This document shows positions 34,973 through 45,100 of a stretch of 64,000 nt of DNA, piece after piece. Numbering within the stretch: position 1 is the stretch's first letter; every line of letters starts with the position of its first letter. Below the pieces are notes generated by a model. That model ran no database searches. It saw only the letters and a list, made by a program, of their open reading frames with translations, and was not told the DNA's origin. The stretch spans positions 1 to 64,000 of the forward strand of contig NZ_BDAC01000016.1 in assembly GCF_002091635.1 (NCBI RefSeq), written 5' to 3'. Source of the DNA: Pseudomonas indica NBRC 103045 (GTDB lineage Bacteria > Pseudomonadota > Gammaproteobacteria > Pseudomonadales > Pseudomonadaceae). Made by a program: the position numbers and the translations under genes.

Positions 34973-35983
34973 ATGAGTAACGACATGATTCGGCTAGGCG
35001 GCGCCTGGGTCTCGCTGGAACGACGCGAGGCCTTCAGAGAAGGGACTCCCGTTCGGCTCGGGAGCCGTGCCTTCGACATTCTCGAAGTCCTGCTGGCGTC
35101 GCCGAACCGCCTGGTGACCAAGGACGAACTCATCAGCACCATCTGGCCGGGGACGGTCGTCGAAGAAAACAACCTGCAGGTCCAGATATCGACGCTGCGC
35201 AAGGCACTGGAGCTGGACCGCAACCTGCTCGAGACCGTCCCCCGCCGCGGTTACCGGCTGAACCTCCCGCTGCCGCCCGGCCCGACGGGCTGCCCCTCAC
35301 TCGTCCCCGAACCGCCGCGCCCGGAAGCGGACGCCGATGCCTGGACGCGGCTGGCCAACGTGTATGTGGTCGATGATGAACCCGCCGTGCGGACCGGGCT
35401 GGTCCGGCAACTGCGTTCGATGGGCATCGCAGCGACGGGCTACGCGTCCGCCGAGGCGTTCCTCGCCTACTGCGCCTTCGACGCGCCGGGCTGCCTGCTG
35501 CTGGACGTGCGGCTGCACGATGGCAGCGGCTTCGACCTGCTGGACGAACTCGCCCGGCGCCAGGCGCCCTTCCCCATCGTATTCATCACCGGTTTCGGCA
35601 CCATCGACATGTCGGTACGCGCCATGAAGGCCGGGGCCGAAGGCTTCCTGACCAAGCCGGTGGACGAGCGCCAATTGCTGGCGGCGATCCGCGAGGCGAC
35701 GGAACAGGCCAGGATACGCCACGCCGAAAATACCCTGCGCTCCGCCGCCCGGGCCCGCTACGCCGGGTTGAGCGCCCGCGAACGCCAGGTGTTCGAGCGC
35801 CTGCTGCGTGGCCACCTGAACAAGGAGATCGCGGCCGAACTCGGCTTGCAGGAAGTAACGGTCAAGGTCCACAAGAAAAACCTGATGACCAAGCTGGACG
35901 CCAAAACCCTGGTGGACCTGCTGCAGCTGGGACGGATGCTCGGCCTGCTTCCGGATATCCCCCGCCACGCCCAATCGGCCTGA
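34973..35983 (+). CDS. response regulator with two DNA-binding domains (wHTH-REC-LuxR)
   Basis: A 336-residue regulator with an uncommon order. An OmpR/CadC-type winged helix comes first (residues 5-100: LGSRAFDILEVLLASPNRLV, ISTLRKALELD, VPRRGYRLNLP). A FixJ-type receiver follows (about 120-235: VYVVDDEP, phospho-Asp in LLLDVRL near 177, FITGFG, LTKPVD). A LuxR/FixJ HTH ends it (265-325: LSARERQVFERLLRG, NKEIAAELGLQEVTVKVHKKNL). ATG 34973 lacks a strong ribosome site; ATG 34985 is the alternative. It lies 19 bases before the giant kinase gene, its likely partner. Confidence 0.9.
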   Translation: MSNDMIRLGGAWVSLERREAFREGTPVRLGSRAFDILEVLLASPNRLVTKDELISTIWPGTVVEENNLQVQISTLRKALELDRNLLETVPRRGYRLNLPLPPGPTGCPSLVPEPPRPEADADAWTRLANVYVVDDEPAVRTGLVRQLRSMGIAATGYASAEAFLAYCAFDAPGCLLLDVRLHDGSGFDLLDELARRQAPFPIVFITGFGTIDMSVRAMKAGAEGFLTKPVDERQLLAAIREATEQARIRHAENTLRSAARARYAGLSARERQVFERLLRGHLNKEIAAELGLQEVTVKVHKKNLMTKLDAKTLVDLLQLGRMLGLLPDIPRHAQSA

Positions 35984-36002
35984 TCACCGTACCGAGCCGT
36001 CC

Positions 36003-39000
36003 ATGGCCACGCAGACAGACACGCCCCCCGAAAGCCCGGACGGAACGCCCCGCTTCGACGAGTCCTGGCTGGACCGGCTCCGCTGGAGTGAAATCGACCG
36101 ATCCGGCGAGCTGAGCCGCTGGCTCGTGCTGGACACCCAGTCGGGCCGCCACTGGTTGGTGGTGCGGACCAGCCCGCACGCCTCCTTGTGGGAGCTTGCC
36201 CGGCTGGACCGCGAATATGCCCATGGCCCCAGCCTGGACGCAGCCTGGGCGGTAATGCCGGCAGCCCGGTTGAACACGTCGGACGGGCCGCTGCTGGTGC
36301 TCGATGACGATGGCGGCCGGCCGCTTTCCAGCCTGGTTGGCGCCCCGCTCTCGGTGGAACGCTTTCTCCGTCTGGGCATCGCCTCGGCCGCCGCCCTGGA
36401 CCAGCTGCACCGCAGCGGCATCCTGCACCGCGACATCCGTCCAGAAAACCTGATCCTGGGCTGCGACGGCAGCGTCCGCCTGACCGGCTTCGCCTTCGCC
36501 ACAGCCGCCGACGCCTCAACCGACAGCGCCCTCCCGCTCGCCGACAGCAGCCTGGCCTACCTGGCGCCGGAACAGGCCGCCTCGCCCCAGGCCGACCTCT
36601 ATGCCCTGGGCGCCACCTTCTTCCGGTTGCTGACCGGCCACCCGCCGTTCCAGGCCGACGACCCCGTGCAATGGCTGCACCAGCACAGGGCCATGCCGGC
36701 ACCGGCCGTTTCGACCCGGCGGCCCGGCCTGCCCCCTGCACTGGACGACCTGTTGGCCTGCCTATTGGCCAAGCAGCCGGAAAAGCGCCCCGAATCGGCC
36801 CATGCCCTCGAAGCGGAGCTGCGGCGCTGTCTCAACGAGTGGCGGGAGGTCGGCAGCATTCGCCGTTCCCCTTCGCAAGCGCCGGCCAGGACCGCCGGGA
36901 CTTTGGTCGGCAGGGACCGGGAACTCGATACCCTGCGCAACGCCATCAGGCGGCTCGAACAGGGATTGGGCGGTGCCGTGCTGATCGGCGGCGAAGCGGG
37001 CATCGGCAAGACCTCGCTGGTCCGCCTGTTGCGACGCAGCCAGTGGAGCGAGCGGTGCCTGTTCGCCAATGGCAAGTGCGAGCTGTCGCGCCATCGGCTG
37101 CCCTATGCCGCCCTGTCCGCCGCGCTGGCATCGCTGTTCGCCCGGCTGGCGGGCGAATCGCCGGACGACGTCCGGCACTGGGGCAAGCGGCTGCGCGAGG
37201 CGGTCGGCGAGAACGGCGGCCTGCTCGTGCGGCTGATACCGGAGCTGGAGTGCCTGACCGGCCCACTGCCCGTCGGCGCCAACCCACCGCCCATCAGCGA
37301 GGCACGACGACACCTGCACGGAATGCTCCAGCGCCTGCTGGCGGCGCTCGCTGGCCCGGATCAACCGCTGGTCCTGTTTCTCGACGACGTGCAATGGATC
37401 GACGAGGAAACCCAGACGTTCCTCGGCGAACTGCCGCCCTCCGGTTTCGATCATCTGCTGCTCATCGCGGCCTACCGTGACCGGGAAGACGAACCCAGCC
37501 CCTGCCTGCGCCGGCTGATCGAACATTGCCGCGGTCTCGGCGCGCGCACCGTGGAAATCGTCTTGCGCCCGCTGGCCGCCGCCGAGATCGGCGACCTGCT
37601 CGGCAGCGAACTTGCGCTGCACTCGGACGAACACGCCCTGCTCGTCGCCCGCCTCAGCCAGCACGGCAACGGCAACCCGATGTACATCGCCCAGTTCGTC
37701 GCCATGCTGCGAGAGTCCGGCGGCCAGGGTCCTGTTCTGGACCTTCCGCCGTTGCTGGACGACATCGCGGCCCTGATGAACTCCCGCCTGGAGCGCCTGC
37801 CGGAGCGTACCCGCGGCGCCCTCGCGGTACTGGCGATCCTGGGCAATCACACGCCGCTGGACATCCTGGCAGCCGTTGGCGGCACCACGGTGGCCCAACT
37901 TCTCAAGGTCATGCATCCGGCCTTCGACGCCGGCCTGGTCGGTGAATACCGGGAGGGTCTGTCGTTTACCCACGACGCGGTCTGGGAATCGACCCGCGCC
38001 CGGATCGACGGCAGCCTGCAACGGGCCATGTGCATGGAGTTCGCCTTGACCCTGCTGGACAGGCTCGACGCCGACGCCGACACGGAGGAGGTGTTTCGCG
38101 TTACCGCACTGGTCATGCGGGCCGATGACACCAGGCTCGCCCCCCACCAACGCAGCGCCTTCGTCGAACTGCTGATCCGCGCGGCCCGCCTGGCCATGGT
38201 CGCCGCCGCGGCATCCACGGCGCTGGACTACCTGGCCCGGGCCGATTGTCTGCTCGCCGGAACGGCGACCGCCGATGACGCGCTCGCCCGCTCGGTCGCC
38301 CTGCTGATCGCCAACAGCCTGATACTCAACGCCGACTATCGCGCCGCCGACGAGCACATCTCCAGGCTGCTCGAGCGCACCAACGAGCCCCTGGCGCGCG
38401 CCGAACTCTACCGGCTGCGCTGCGAAATCCGCTCCCTGCGCGGCGACTACGACGGTGCCGTCCGCACCGCGGTCGATGGGCTGGCGGCGCTCGGCGTCAG
38501 CTTTCCGCCCGCCCCCACCGACCGGCAGGCCGAAGAAGCCTGGCAGGCACTGCAGGAAGCGCTCGGAGCGCGCACACCGGCGATCTTCGCCACGCTGCCG
38601 CAGATCGAGAATCCAGGCATCCAGGCCACTCTCGAATTGCTGGCCACGCTGGTGATCCCGGGCTCGTTCATCCAACCCAACCTGATGCTGGTCGCCACCT
38701 GCCGGATCGCCACCCTGACCCTGGGCCACGGCATGAGCGCCGCGGCCGTCCACGCCCTCGCCTGGCTGGGCGTGGCCAGCGCCCACCGCTTCGACGCCTA
38801 CGCCCTGGGCTTCGACTACGCGATGACGGCGAAGACCCTGGCCGAGCAGCCTCGCCACACGGCCAGCAAGGTCTCCGTCCTGGTCGCCCTGGATCAGGTC
38901 AGCGTCTGGACCAGACCCCTGCTGTTCTCCCTGGAGTGCGCAGAGGCGGCCTACCAAGCCGGGCTCTCGCAAGGCTCGCCCAGCTTCGCCTGCTATGCCA

Positions 39001-41444
39001 ACAACCACATCGTCTCCGACCTGCTGGTGCTGGGCGCTCCCATCGAACGCATGCTGCGGCAGATCGACGTCGGCCTGGCCCTGGCGCGGAACCTGGAGTT
39101 CATCGATGCGCAAAGCATCCTCTACATCCAGGCACGCTATATCCGCCGCCTGGCCGGTCAAGCCGCCGGCACCATCCCCATCCCGGACAGCCACACCGTG
39201 GCGGAGCGGGTCAGCCAGAGCAGCATGGGCCCGCTGCGCTTCTGGTGGGCGCTGTTCGAAGGCCTGCTGTCGTTCCTCGAAGGCGCCTTCGAACAGGCCG
39301 CCACCCATCTCGACGAGGCGTGGTCGCTGGCCTGGTCGGCACCCGCACACATCCACCTGATCGATCTGGCGATGTTCAGCGTGCTCAACCGCGCCGCCCT
39401 GCAGACCGCCACCGGCCGGCCGCAGGACTTCGAGCCACCGATGCAGCGCCTGCGCCTCTGGGCCAACCTCAACCCCCGCTATTTCGCCGACCGCCTGGCA
39501 CTGGCCGAAGCGGAACTGCTGCGTATCGAGGGGCGCGGCCTGGAAGCGCTGCGCCGTTACGAAGAAGCCATCGACAAAGCGGAAAACTGCGGCGCCATTC
39601 ATATACAAGGGCTGGCGCACGAGATGGCCAGCCGCTGCCATCGGAGCCTCGGCCTGCGGGCCGGCGACCGCGCCCATCTGCAGAAGGCACGGGAGGCCTG
39701 GCGGCGCTGGGGAGCGGTGACCCTGGCGGAGCAACTGGAAGCGGAACATCCGTTCCTCCGGGAAGGCGTGGCCGCGACGACCCGCCCCCTGCCCGCCGCT
39801 CCGCAACTGGACCTGCTGGCCATCACACGCGCCTGCCAGGCGCTGTCCCGAGAAATCGAACCCACTGCCCTGATCGAGACCCTGTTGACCAACGCCGTCA
39901 TGCATGCCGGCGCCACCTATACCGCCCTGCTCCTGTCGAACGACGGGGTCCTGCGCGTCGAGGCGACGGGCCAGGCGAACGGCGACGATATCGCCATCCA
40001 TCTGCAACCCTCGTCGAATGCCGCGGACGCCATACCGCTGCGCCTGGTCTTCCAGGTGATGCACACGCGCAAGGCCCAGGTCATCGACAGCACCGAAGCG
40101 CTCCGGCGTTTCGACGACGATCCCTACCTGGCCCACGTCGAGGACGGCTCGCTGATGTGCCTGCCGCTGCTCAAGCAGAACGACATCATCGGCACGCTCT
40201 ACCTGGAAAACAGCCTGACCCAGGGTGCGTTCGAGCCGACGCGGGTGGATGTGCTGGAGCTGCTTGCCGCCCAGGCGGCCATCTCCCTCAGCACTGCCCG
40301 GCTGTATACCGACCTGCTGGCGGAGAACCGCCGCCGGTGCGAGAGCGAAGGCACGCTGCGACGTACCCAGGCGCTGTTGGCGATCGGCCAGGAGATCAGC
40401 CGCTACGGGACCTTCGTCTGGAAATACCCGTCCGAGCGCTCGTTCTGGTCGTCGCGCCTGCTCGGCGAACTGGATCTGCCCGTCCCCACCGACGACACCT
40501 ACCTGAAGGACCCCGCCGTACTGGTTCATGCCGACGATCGCCGACGCTTCGTCGAATACCTGAAGGACGCCACCGGACGCCGGGAATCTTTCCGCCTGGA
40601 ATTCCGCACCCTTTCGCTCGAAGGCAGCCCGCGCTATCTCGAGTTGGCCGGCGAGCCCGACGGCAGAGACGCCTTCATCGGCGTGGTGTCGGACATCACC
40701 GAGCGCCGCCAGACGGAAATCGCCCTGCGGGCAGCCCGCAGCACGCTCGATCGCACCTCGCAGGCTACGATGCTCGGCGAACTGGCCGCCTCGATCGCCC
40801 ATGAAATCAACCAGCCGCTGGCCGCCATCCTGTCCAATGCCGGTGCCAGTGTCCGTTGGCTGGAGCGCCCGCAACCGGAGATCGGCGAAGCCATCGACAG
40901 CGTTCGCGACATCCTCAGCGAGGCGCAACGCGCCGCCGCCATTGTCCGCGCCATGCGCGACCTGGCCCGCCAGGCACCACCGGAACGCCAAACCATCGCC
41001 CTGGACCGGGTAGCCCGCCATGTCCTCGCCATCACCCGGGCGGACCTGGACGACAAGCATGTCAGCGTGACCCTGAAAACGCCGCACTCGCCCCTGGTCC
41101 ACGGCGACTCGATCCAGCTCCAGCAGGTCATGCGCAACCTCATCGTCAACGCGGTCGAAGCCATGCAGGCGCTGCCACCCGGCGGCCGGCGCCTGGCCCT
41201 GGAAATCCAACCGGTGGGCGGCGAGTGGCTGGTCATCGTCGAGGACAGCGGCCCCGGCGTACCGCCCGACAAGCTCGACAGGATCTTCCAGGCGTTCTAC
41301 AGCACCAAGGCGACCGGCATGGGGATGGGGCTGGCCATCTGCACCTCGATCGTTTCGGCCCATGGCGGCACCCTCGGCATCAGCCAGGGCCGGAAAGGCG
41401 AAAACCTGTTCTATTTCACCCTGCCCGCGCATCCGTCGGGCTGA
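36003..41444 (+). CDS. kinase-like/AAA ATPase/GAF-PAS hybrid histidine kinase
   Basis: A 1813-residue soluble signalling protein. The N-terminal Ser/Thr-kinase-like domain (30-280) keeps HRDIRPEN near 141 but has TGF in place of DFG near 160 and Arg (VVRTS) where the ATP-binding Lys is expected, so it may be a pseudokinase. An AAA ATPase follows (Walker A GGEAGIGKTS near 329; LFLDDVQWID near 458), then a long helical repeat-like region, GAF (about 1276-1440), PAS (1462-1565), DHp with His in SIAHEINQPLAAIL near 1600, and HATPase (NLIVNAVEAMQ; DSGPGVPPDKLDRIF). Directly downstream of the response regulator and 88 bases before an AraC gene. Confidence 0.9.
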   Translation: MATQTDTPPESPDGTPRFDESWLDRLRWSEIDRSGELSRWLVLDTQSGRHWLVVRTSPHASLWELARLDREYAHGPSLDAAWAVMPAARLNTSDGPLLVLDDDGGRPLSSLVGAPLSVERFLRLGIASAAALDQLHRSGILHRDIRPENLILGCDGSVRLTGFAFATAADASTDSALPLADSSLAYLAPEQAASPQADLYALGATFFRLLTGHPPFQADDPVQWLHQHRAMPAPAVSTRRPGLPPALDDLLACLLAKQPEKRPESAHALEAELRRCLNEWREVGSIRRSPSQAPARTAGTLVGRDRELDTLRNAIRRLEQGLGGAVLIGGEAGIGKTSLVRLLRRSQWSERCLFANGKCELSRHRLPYAALSAALASLFARLAGESPDDVRHWGKRLREAVGENGGLLVRLIPELECLTGPLPVGANPPPISEARRHLHGMLQRLLAALAGPDQPLVLFLDDVQWIDEETQTFLGELPPSGFDHLLLIAAYRDREDEPSPCLRRLIEHCRGLGARTVEIVLRPLAAAEIGDLLGSELALHSDEHALLVARLSQHGNGNPMYIAQFVAMLRESGGQGPVLDLPPLLDDIAALMNSRLERLPERTRGALAVLAILGNHTPLDILAAVGGTTVAQLLKVMHPAFDAGLVGEYREGLSFTHDAVWESTRARIDGSLQRAMCMEFALTLLDRLDADADTEEVFRVTALVMRADDTRLAPHQRSAFVELLIRAARLAMVAAAASTALDYLARADCLLAGTATADDALARSVALLIANSLILNADYRAADEHISRLLERTNEPLARAELYRLRCEIRSLRGDYDGAVRTAVDGLAALGVSFPPAPTDRQAEEAWQALQEALGARTPAIFATLPQIENPGIQATLELLATLVIPGSFIQPNLMLVATCRIATLTLGHGMSAAAVHALAWLGVASAHRFDAYALGFDYAMTAKTLAEQPRHTASKVSVLVALDQVSVWTRPLLFSLECAEAAYQAGLSQGSPSFACYANNHIVSDLLVLGAPIERMLRQIDVGLALARNLEFIDAQSILYIQARYIRRLAGQAAGTIPIPDSHTVAERVSQSSMGPLRFWWALFEGLLSFLEGAFEQAATHLDEAWSLAWSAPAHIHLIDLAMFSVLNRAALQTATGRPQDFEPPMQRLRLWANLNPRYFADRLALAEAELLRIEGRGLEALRRYEEAIDKAENCGAIHIQGLAHEMASRCHRSLGLRAGDRAHLQKAREAWRRWGAVTLAEQLEAEHPFLREGVAATTRPLPAAPQLDLLAITRACQALSREIEPTALIETLLTNAVMHAGATYTALLLSNDGVLRVEATGQANGDDIAIHLQPSSNAADAIPLRLVFQVMHTRKAQVIDSTEALRRFDDDPYLAHVEDGSLMCLPLLKQNDIIGTLYLENSLTQGAFEPTRVDVLELLAAQAAISLSTARLYTDLLAENRRRCESEGTLRRTQALLAIGQEISRYGTFVWKYPSERSFWSSRLLGELDLPVPTDDTYLKDPAVLVHADDRRRFVEYLKDATGRRESFRLEFRTLSLEGSPRYLELAGEPDGRDAFIGVVSDITERRQTEIALRAARSTLDRTSQATMLGELAASIAHEINQPLAAILSNAGASVRWLERPQPEIGEAIDSVRDILSEAQRAAAIVRAMRDLARQAPPERQTIALDRVARHVLAITRADLDDKHVSVTLKTPHSPLVHGDSIQLQQVMRNLIVNAVEAMQALPPGGRRLALEIQPVGGEWLVIVEDSGPGVPPDKLDRIFQAFYSTKATGMGMGLAICTSIVSAHGGTLGISQGRKGENLFYFTLPAHPSG

Positions 41445-41532
41445 AGCCCGTATTCAGAACTTTTCAGGGTTCGCAAAGGACTCGCCCACCCGCGCCGGAA
41501 CAGGCTGTCTCGACCCAAGCAGGAGAGACGCC

Positions 41533-42066
41533 ATGAACGCCCATGCCATTCCACCCACGGCCACCCTGGATCTCGAAACCTATCAGCTCACACTCTCGCT
41601 GAAGGAGGCGCTCGATGCGCCGCAAAGCAGGCTCGACAGACTCACGGAGATAAGCAGGCGCCTGTGCGAACATCTGCTCGAACACCACCGACGACACACC
41701 GGAGACACCCCGGGACGCTCCGCCCTCGCCCCCTGGCAAGAACACCGGGCCAAGGAAATCCTGGCGCGCAGCCTCACCGCCCGGCTGTCCATCGCCGACG
41801 TGGCACGACAATGCGCCATGTCGCGCAGCCACTTCTCCCGCGCCTTCAAGAAAGCCACCGGCATGTCGCCCCAAGAATGGTCGCTGGACGTGCGCATCCG
41901 CCGCGCCAAGGAATTGCTCGGCGACCGCGCGATGTCCGTTGCACAGGTCGCCCAGGATTGCGGATTCGCCGACCAGTCGCATTTCAACCGCACCTTCAGC
42001 AAGCTGGTCGGCATCACGCCGAAGCGCTGGCAGCGGTTGAATGCGCTCCGCACCGAGCCGGCCTGA
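41533..42066 (+). CDS. small AraC-family regulator (paralogue B)
   Basis: A 177-residue protein with an N-terminal part of about 60 residues and the AraC HTH pair (LSIADVARQCAMSRSHFSRAF near 80; VAQVAQDCGFADQSHFNRTFSKLVG near 135). AGGAG lies 7 bases before ATG 41533. It is closely similar to the protein at 29933. It follows the giant kinase on the same strand, so it may be part of that system's output. It converges with the glucan synthase gene 56 bases away. Confidence 0.9.
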   Translation: MNAHAIPPTATLDLETYQLTLSLKEALDAPQSRLDRLTEISRRLCEHLLEHHRRHTGDTPGRSALAPWQEHRAKEILARSLTARLSIADVARQCAMSRSHFSRAFKKATGMSPQEWSLDVRIRRAKELLGDRAMSVAQVAQDCGFADQSHFNRTFSKLVGITPKRWQRLNALRTEPA

Positions 42067-42122
42067 AGCGGGTTATCCATTGGGATATGGCCGTTGGGGT
42101 AAGCGCCTGAAACGCGGGATGT

Positions 42123-45100
42123 TCAAGGTATCCAGAGCCGCACATGGACAATCGTCCCGTCCCTGGGGAACGCCACCAGCCGCTCCGTTTGCGCCTGGCC
42201 ATCGACGGTCATCCGGTAGCTTCCGCATGGCAGGCCCTCGTCCCGCTCCACCCGGATCGCCAGCGTCCCGCTCGCTCCGCGAACCTCGGCACTGAAATGC
42301 GTCCATCCGGGCGGTAAGCAAGGCTCGATCCGCAGCCGCCCGTCTTGCAGATGCAGCCCCAGGATGGATTCCACCGCCAGGCGCCAGGTCCAGGCCGCCG
42401 AGCCGCTGTACCAGGTCCAACCGCCGCGTCCGACCCAGGGGGCGACACTGCCGATATCCGCCGCCAGCACGTAGGGCTCGACCCGGTAGGTCGCCAATTG
42501 TCCCGCTTCGCGGGCCTGGTTCACCGGGTTCAGCAGATCGAAGATCCGCCAGCCGTTCTTCGCATCGCCAAGGCCGGCGAAAGCCATGCCCAACCAGGCT
42601 GCGGCATGGCTGTACTGGCCCCCGTTCTCGCGAATACCGGGCGGATAGGCCTTGATATAGCCGGGCTCACGGGGCGTGTCGGCGAAGGGCGGCCACAGCA
42701 GGCGGACCAGCCGTTCCTCATCCCTGACCAGATGGCGCCCGGCGCTGTCCATGGCGATCCGCGCACGCGCTTCCCCATCCGCCCCGCAGAGGAGCGACCA
42801 GGATTGGGAGATGGAGTCGATACGGCATTCATCGTCCGCATGGCTTCCCAACGGCCGACCGTCATCGTCGATCGCGCGCAGGTACCAGGCGCCGTCCCAG
42901 GCCGCCTGATCCAGCCGCTCGGCCAGGGCCTGGGCGCATTTCGTCCAGTGGATTTCCACGTCGTAGAAGGACTGGCGCCTGGCCAGCCCCGCGAAGCCCT
43001 TCATCGCCGCGATGGCGAACCAACCCAGCCAGACGCTCTCCCCACGCCCCTCCCGGCCGACACGGTCCATGCCATCGTTCCAGTCCCCCGCCCCCATCAG
43101 CGGCAGTCCGTGCTGGCCCCGGGTCACGCCGCGTTGCAATGCCCGCTTGCAGTGCTCGAACAGACTGAAGGCCTGACCGGTAGCCGGGAAGCGGGCATAG
43201 CGGTCATGTTCGTCGTTGGCCAGCGGTGGCGCCTGCAGAAACGGCACCGCCTCGCCGAGGATGGATTCGTCGCCCGTCGCCTCGACGTACTGGCTGGTGG
43301 CGAACGGCAGCCAGAGCAGGTCATCCGAGCAACGGGTACGAACGCCCCGGTCCGACGGCGGATGCCACCAGTGCAACACATCGCCTTCCTCGAACTGGTG
43401 TGCGGCACAGAGCAGGATGTGCTCCCGCGCGCGCCGTGGGTCGGTGTGCAACAGCGCCAGCACGTCTTGCAACTGGTCGCGAAAACCGATGGCGCCGCCG
43501 GCTTGGTAGAAGCCGGCACGCGCGAACAGACGCGACGCGATCGTCTGGTATTGCAGCCAGCGATTGACCATGACATCGAATGCCGGGGCCGGCGTGCTGA
43601 TGCGAACCCCACTCAACAGGTGATCCCAGAACGTCCGGACCTCGGCCAATCCCTGCTCCGCCCTGCCCGCCTGCTGCCAGAATCCGGCCAGGCTCTTCGC
43701 GTGCTCACGATCCTGCCCCTGGCCAAGCACGAAGACCAGTTCCTCGCTGCCTCCCCGCGCGAAGTCCAGGTGAACCTGAAACGCCGCGCAGGGGTCGCCG
43801 CCCACCTCGACGCGGCCGCCCAGCGCCCACCGGGTCAATGCCGCGGGCAGCGCGGGATGTCCCTCACGGCCAAGAAAGTCCTGGCGATCGGTGCTCAGGC
43901 TGTGGGGCGGTTTGTTGGCGGTGAGGAATGCCACGCGCTCGGCGAAATCGGGGTTCCAGGGGTTTCGGGCGAGCAAGGCATGGCATTCGGCGTCGTAATC
44001 GCAGACGACATGCGGCCTGGCCATGCTCGCCAGGGCGCCGAGCAGCCATTCGACATAGCAGGTCGCGGTGATCCGCCGGGACCGGCCGCTGACGTCGCGC
44101 AGGCGCAGACGCAGCACCTTCACCGGCGCCGTCGGCGGCACGCATACCAGCAACTCCTGCTCCAGGCCGTGGCTGTGCTGCCGCCAGAGGGTATAACCCG
44201 TGCCATGACGGATCTGGCAGGTACAGGCCTCCCCGGCGGGCAACGGTGTGGGCGTCCACACCTCGGCGCTCTCCTCGTCGCGCAGGTAGAGCGCTTCTCC
44301 GGGCGCGTCGCCAAGCGGATCGTTGGACCAGGGCGTCAGGCGATTCTCGCCGCTGTTCACCGCCCAACTGCAGCAGTTGCCCGACTCGCTGACGAGGCTG
44401 CCGAATACTTCGTTGGCCAGTACGTTGCACCAGGGCGCCGGCGTGTGCCGGCCCGGCTCGAGATGAATGACGTACTCGCGGCCATCCGGGCTGAAACCGC
44501 CCAGGCCGTTGTCGAACAGCAAATCGCCGGGGCGCTCCAACGGCGTGTCGATGCATTCGCCCGGTGGCGCACCGGAGCCGTCGAAACGCGGCATCGGCGG
44601 CGGCATCGGCATGGCGGCGGCGAGCTGCCGGGCCAGCGGTCCGGCGCTCTCGTCGAGAACAATGCGGGCGGTGCTCTCCAGCAGGCGGATATCGTCATCG
44701 TGCAACTGGTCGGCGAACAGCAGATGCACATCGCCACCGCGGCTGGCCAGTTCGTCCTGGACGCCGCTCTCGCGCAGCAAGGCGAACACCTGCTCCCGCA
44801 GGGGTTCGGCATAGCCCGAGGCGCCCGTGCGCAGAATCACCAGATCGACCAGCAGGCCGCGCCGCCGCCAGAACTTGCAGGCACGCACCAGGGTAGCGAG
44901 CAGGCCGCTGTCCTGTTGGGTGGCAACACGCAGGAGCAGGATCGGATGGTCGCCCGACAGGCTCATACCCCACAGGCGCGGCTGGCCGAAGCGGTTGGCC
45001 GCCAGCGTTTCCGGCCCGGTACGCAGCGTCGGGTGCGGGTACAGCAGCAGCGACGCAAGCATCTGCAGCTCCGGCAACCGCTCCGGCTCCAGCCCGAGCT

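Noticed and set aside
36762-41432. 1556-codon frame opposite the giant sensor kinase
   Set aside because: Shadow of the kinase gene; composition is low-complexity Gln/Arg/Gly-rich with no recognisable motif.
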